Shown here piece after piece: positions 63,448 through 64,000 of a stretch of DNA of 64,000 nucleotides. The position numbers were made by a program, and so were the translations under genes. Where the stretch lies: assembly GCF_014651915.1 (NCBI RefSeq), contig NZ_BMXU01000002.1, positions 997,507-1,061,506 of the forward strand. Direction: 5' to 3'. The notes under the pieces are model-generated. The model was not told the DNA's origin. It was given only the letters and a program-made list of their open reading frames with translations, and searched no databases. This DNA comes from Parvularcula lutaonensis (lineage in GTDB: Bacteria; Pseudomonadota; Alphaproteobacteria; Caulobacterales; Parvularculaceae). Position 1 is the first letter of the stretch. Every line of letters starts with the position of its first letter.

Positions 63448-63467
63448 GATGAGGGCACGCCCTCATC
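63448..63467 (+). terminator. Hairpin terminator after acs
   Basis: GATGAGGG-CACG-CCCTCATC is a perfect 8-bp stem 11 bp after the acs stop, followed by TCTCAGTT. The T-run is weak, but position and stability suit a terminator. Confidence 0.65.
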
Positions 63468-63551
63468 TCTCAGTTAGCCCAGTGGAGGGGACGATGAACA
63501 AGTCCGCGATCTGACCGCCTTTTCGATCAGAATTCTGCCCAAGGACTTTTC

Positions 63552-64000
63552 ATGTCTGCGAACACACCCGGCTTCCCCAAGCCCGAGACCACGCATCCCC
63601 TGACCCTGCCCGATGGCAGCACCCATCAGGGAACGGTGTTCCTCAACGCCGTCATCGACCATCCACGCATGGAGATCGGCGATTACAGCTACGCCCATGC
63701 CTTCGATCCGCCGGAGGACTGGGCGGCGAGGCTTGCGCCCTACCTCTATGATTTCTCGCCTGAGAAGCTCACGATCGGCAGGTTCTGTCAGATTGCTGAC
63801 AGCGTCAGGATCATCACGTCCTCGGCCAACCACCGCTATGACGGCATATCGTCTTATCCGTTCATGATCTTCACGCCGGGTGACGCCACGGGTCGCCCGT
63901 CCATGCCCGATCCGGGGCCGGACACGGTCATCGGCAATGACGTATGGATCGGATCAGGCGCGACCATCCTGCCCGGTGCGAGGATTGGCGACGGGGTCAT
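63552..64000 (+). CDS. Left-handed beta-helix (xenobiotic-type) acetyltransferase, partial
   Basis: First 149 codons of a hexapeptide-repeat acyltransferase cut off by the window end. The layout follows the Vat/CatB xenobiotic acetyltransferase type: an IGDYSYAH segment near residue 42, a loop, then LTIGRFCQIADSVRIITSSANHRYDGISSYPF, in which NHR-D is the catalytic-histidine region, and the repeat VIGNDVWIGSGATILPGARIGDGV. Homologues acetylate chloramphenicol or streptogramins; chromosomal members often have unknown substrates. An AAGGA ribosome-binding site precedes the ATG. Completeness cannot be judged. Confidence 0.88.
   Translation, partial: MSANTPGFPKPETTHPLTLPDGSTHQGTVFLNAVIDHPRMEIGDYSYAHAFDPPEDWAARLAPYLYDFSPEKLTIGRFCQIADSVRIITSSANHRYDGISSYPFMIFTPGDATGRPSMPDPGPDTVIGNDVWIGSGATILPGARIGDGV

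Overview
This is a GC-rich, densely coded chromosomal segment from an alphaproteobacterium. The evidence is a GcrA cell-cycle regulator, a DivL-type pseudokinase with Tyr at the phosphoacceptor position, a GapR/DUF2312 protein, a phasin, an HWE-type sensor kinase, a SPOR-tailed D,D-carboxypeptidase and the nadD-rsfS-rlmH-envC block beside ctpA. These fit the Caulobacterales/Hyphomonadaceae/Parvularculaceae side of the class; I cannot fix the genus. No rRNA operon, prophage or CRISPR array is visible. One tRNA (Arg-ACG) is present. Most of the window is ordinary core genome.

Layout. 1-5 kb: the end of an anion transporter, an AAC(3)-I-like acetyltransferase, guaA, mscL, a membrane protein, a hypoxanthine-type phosphoribosyltransferase and a small basic protein. 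5.2-7.7 kb: an IS66-family remnant with intact tnpB and tnpC but a truncated tnpA, next to clpA. 7.8-20 kb: clpSA, an S9 peptidase, a phasin, a DacA-like carboxypeptidase, GapR, and a divergent pair made of a GT2 polyprenyl-phosphate-type glycosyltransferase and a large polytopic membrane protein. 20-22 kb: an ars module (acr3-arsC with divergent arsR). 22-31 kb: rpe, a soluble CapD-type sugar-nucleotide dehydratase, purH, glutamate dehydrogenase, an AEC transporter, a PEP-CTERM-like secreted protein, hslO with an orphan ABC-2 permease, and gcrA. 31.6-31.95 kb: a non-coding stretch full of hairpins. 32-39 kb: a penicillin-acylase family Ntn hydrolase, the divL homologue, an M17 aminopeptidase, and a membrane-anchored protein.

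39-47 kb: a minus-strand run in which ctpA is followed by pabB, pabA, pabC and an unusual ANL-superfamily protein. The last four are joined by three successive ATGA stop/start overlaps. The ANL protein has lost the usual P-loop glycine/lysine residues and ends before the A10 catalytic lysine. This four-gene unit is the best candidate here for an undescribed system: p-aminobenzoate synthesis coupled to a non-canonical adenylate-forming-fold protein. Upstream lie envC (degenerate LytM), rlmH, rsfS and nadD.

47-64 kb: a UDP-glucuronate-epimerase-like gene, an orphan egtD-like methyltransferase, folD, yggT, a sterol-desaturase family protein, a response regulator/HWE kinase pair, a NatAB-like ABC exporter, kbl, a GFA-family protein, a PPK2 kinase, sdaA with a perfect 18-bp palindrome abutting its start codon, an ABC1/UbiB-family kinase, acs, and the start of a hexapeptide-repeat acetyltransferase. 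The divL promoter carries paired GANTC sites and a near-consensus CtrA box, consistent with a CtrA/GcrA/CcrM circuit; that regulatory reading is inference.
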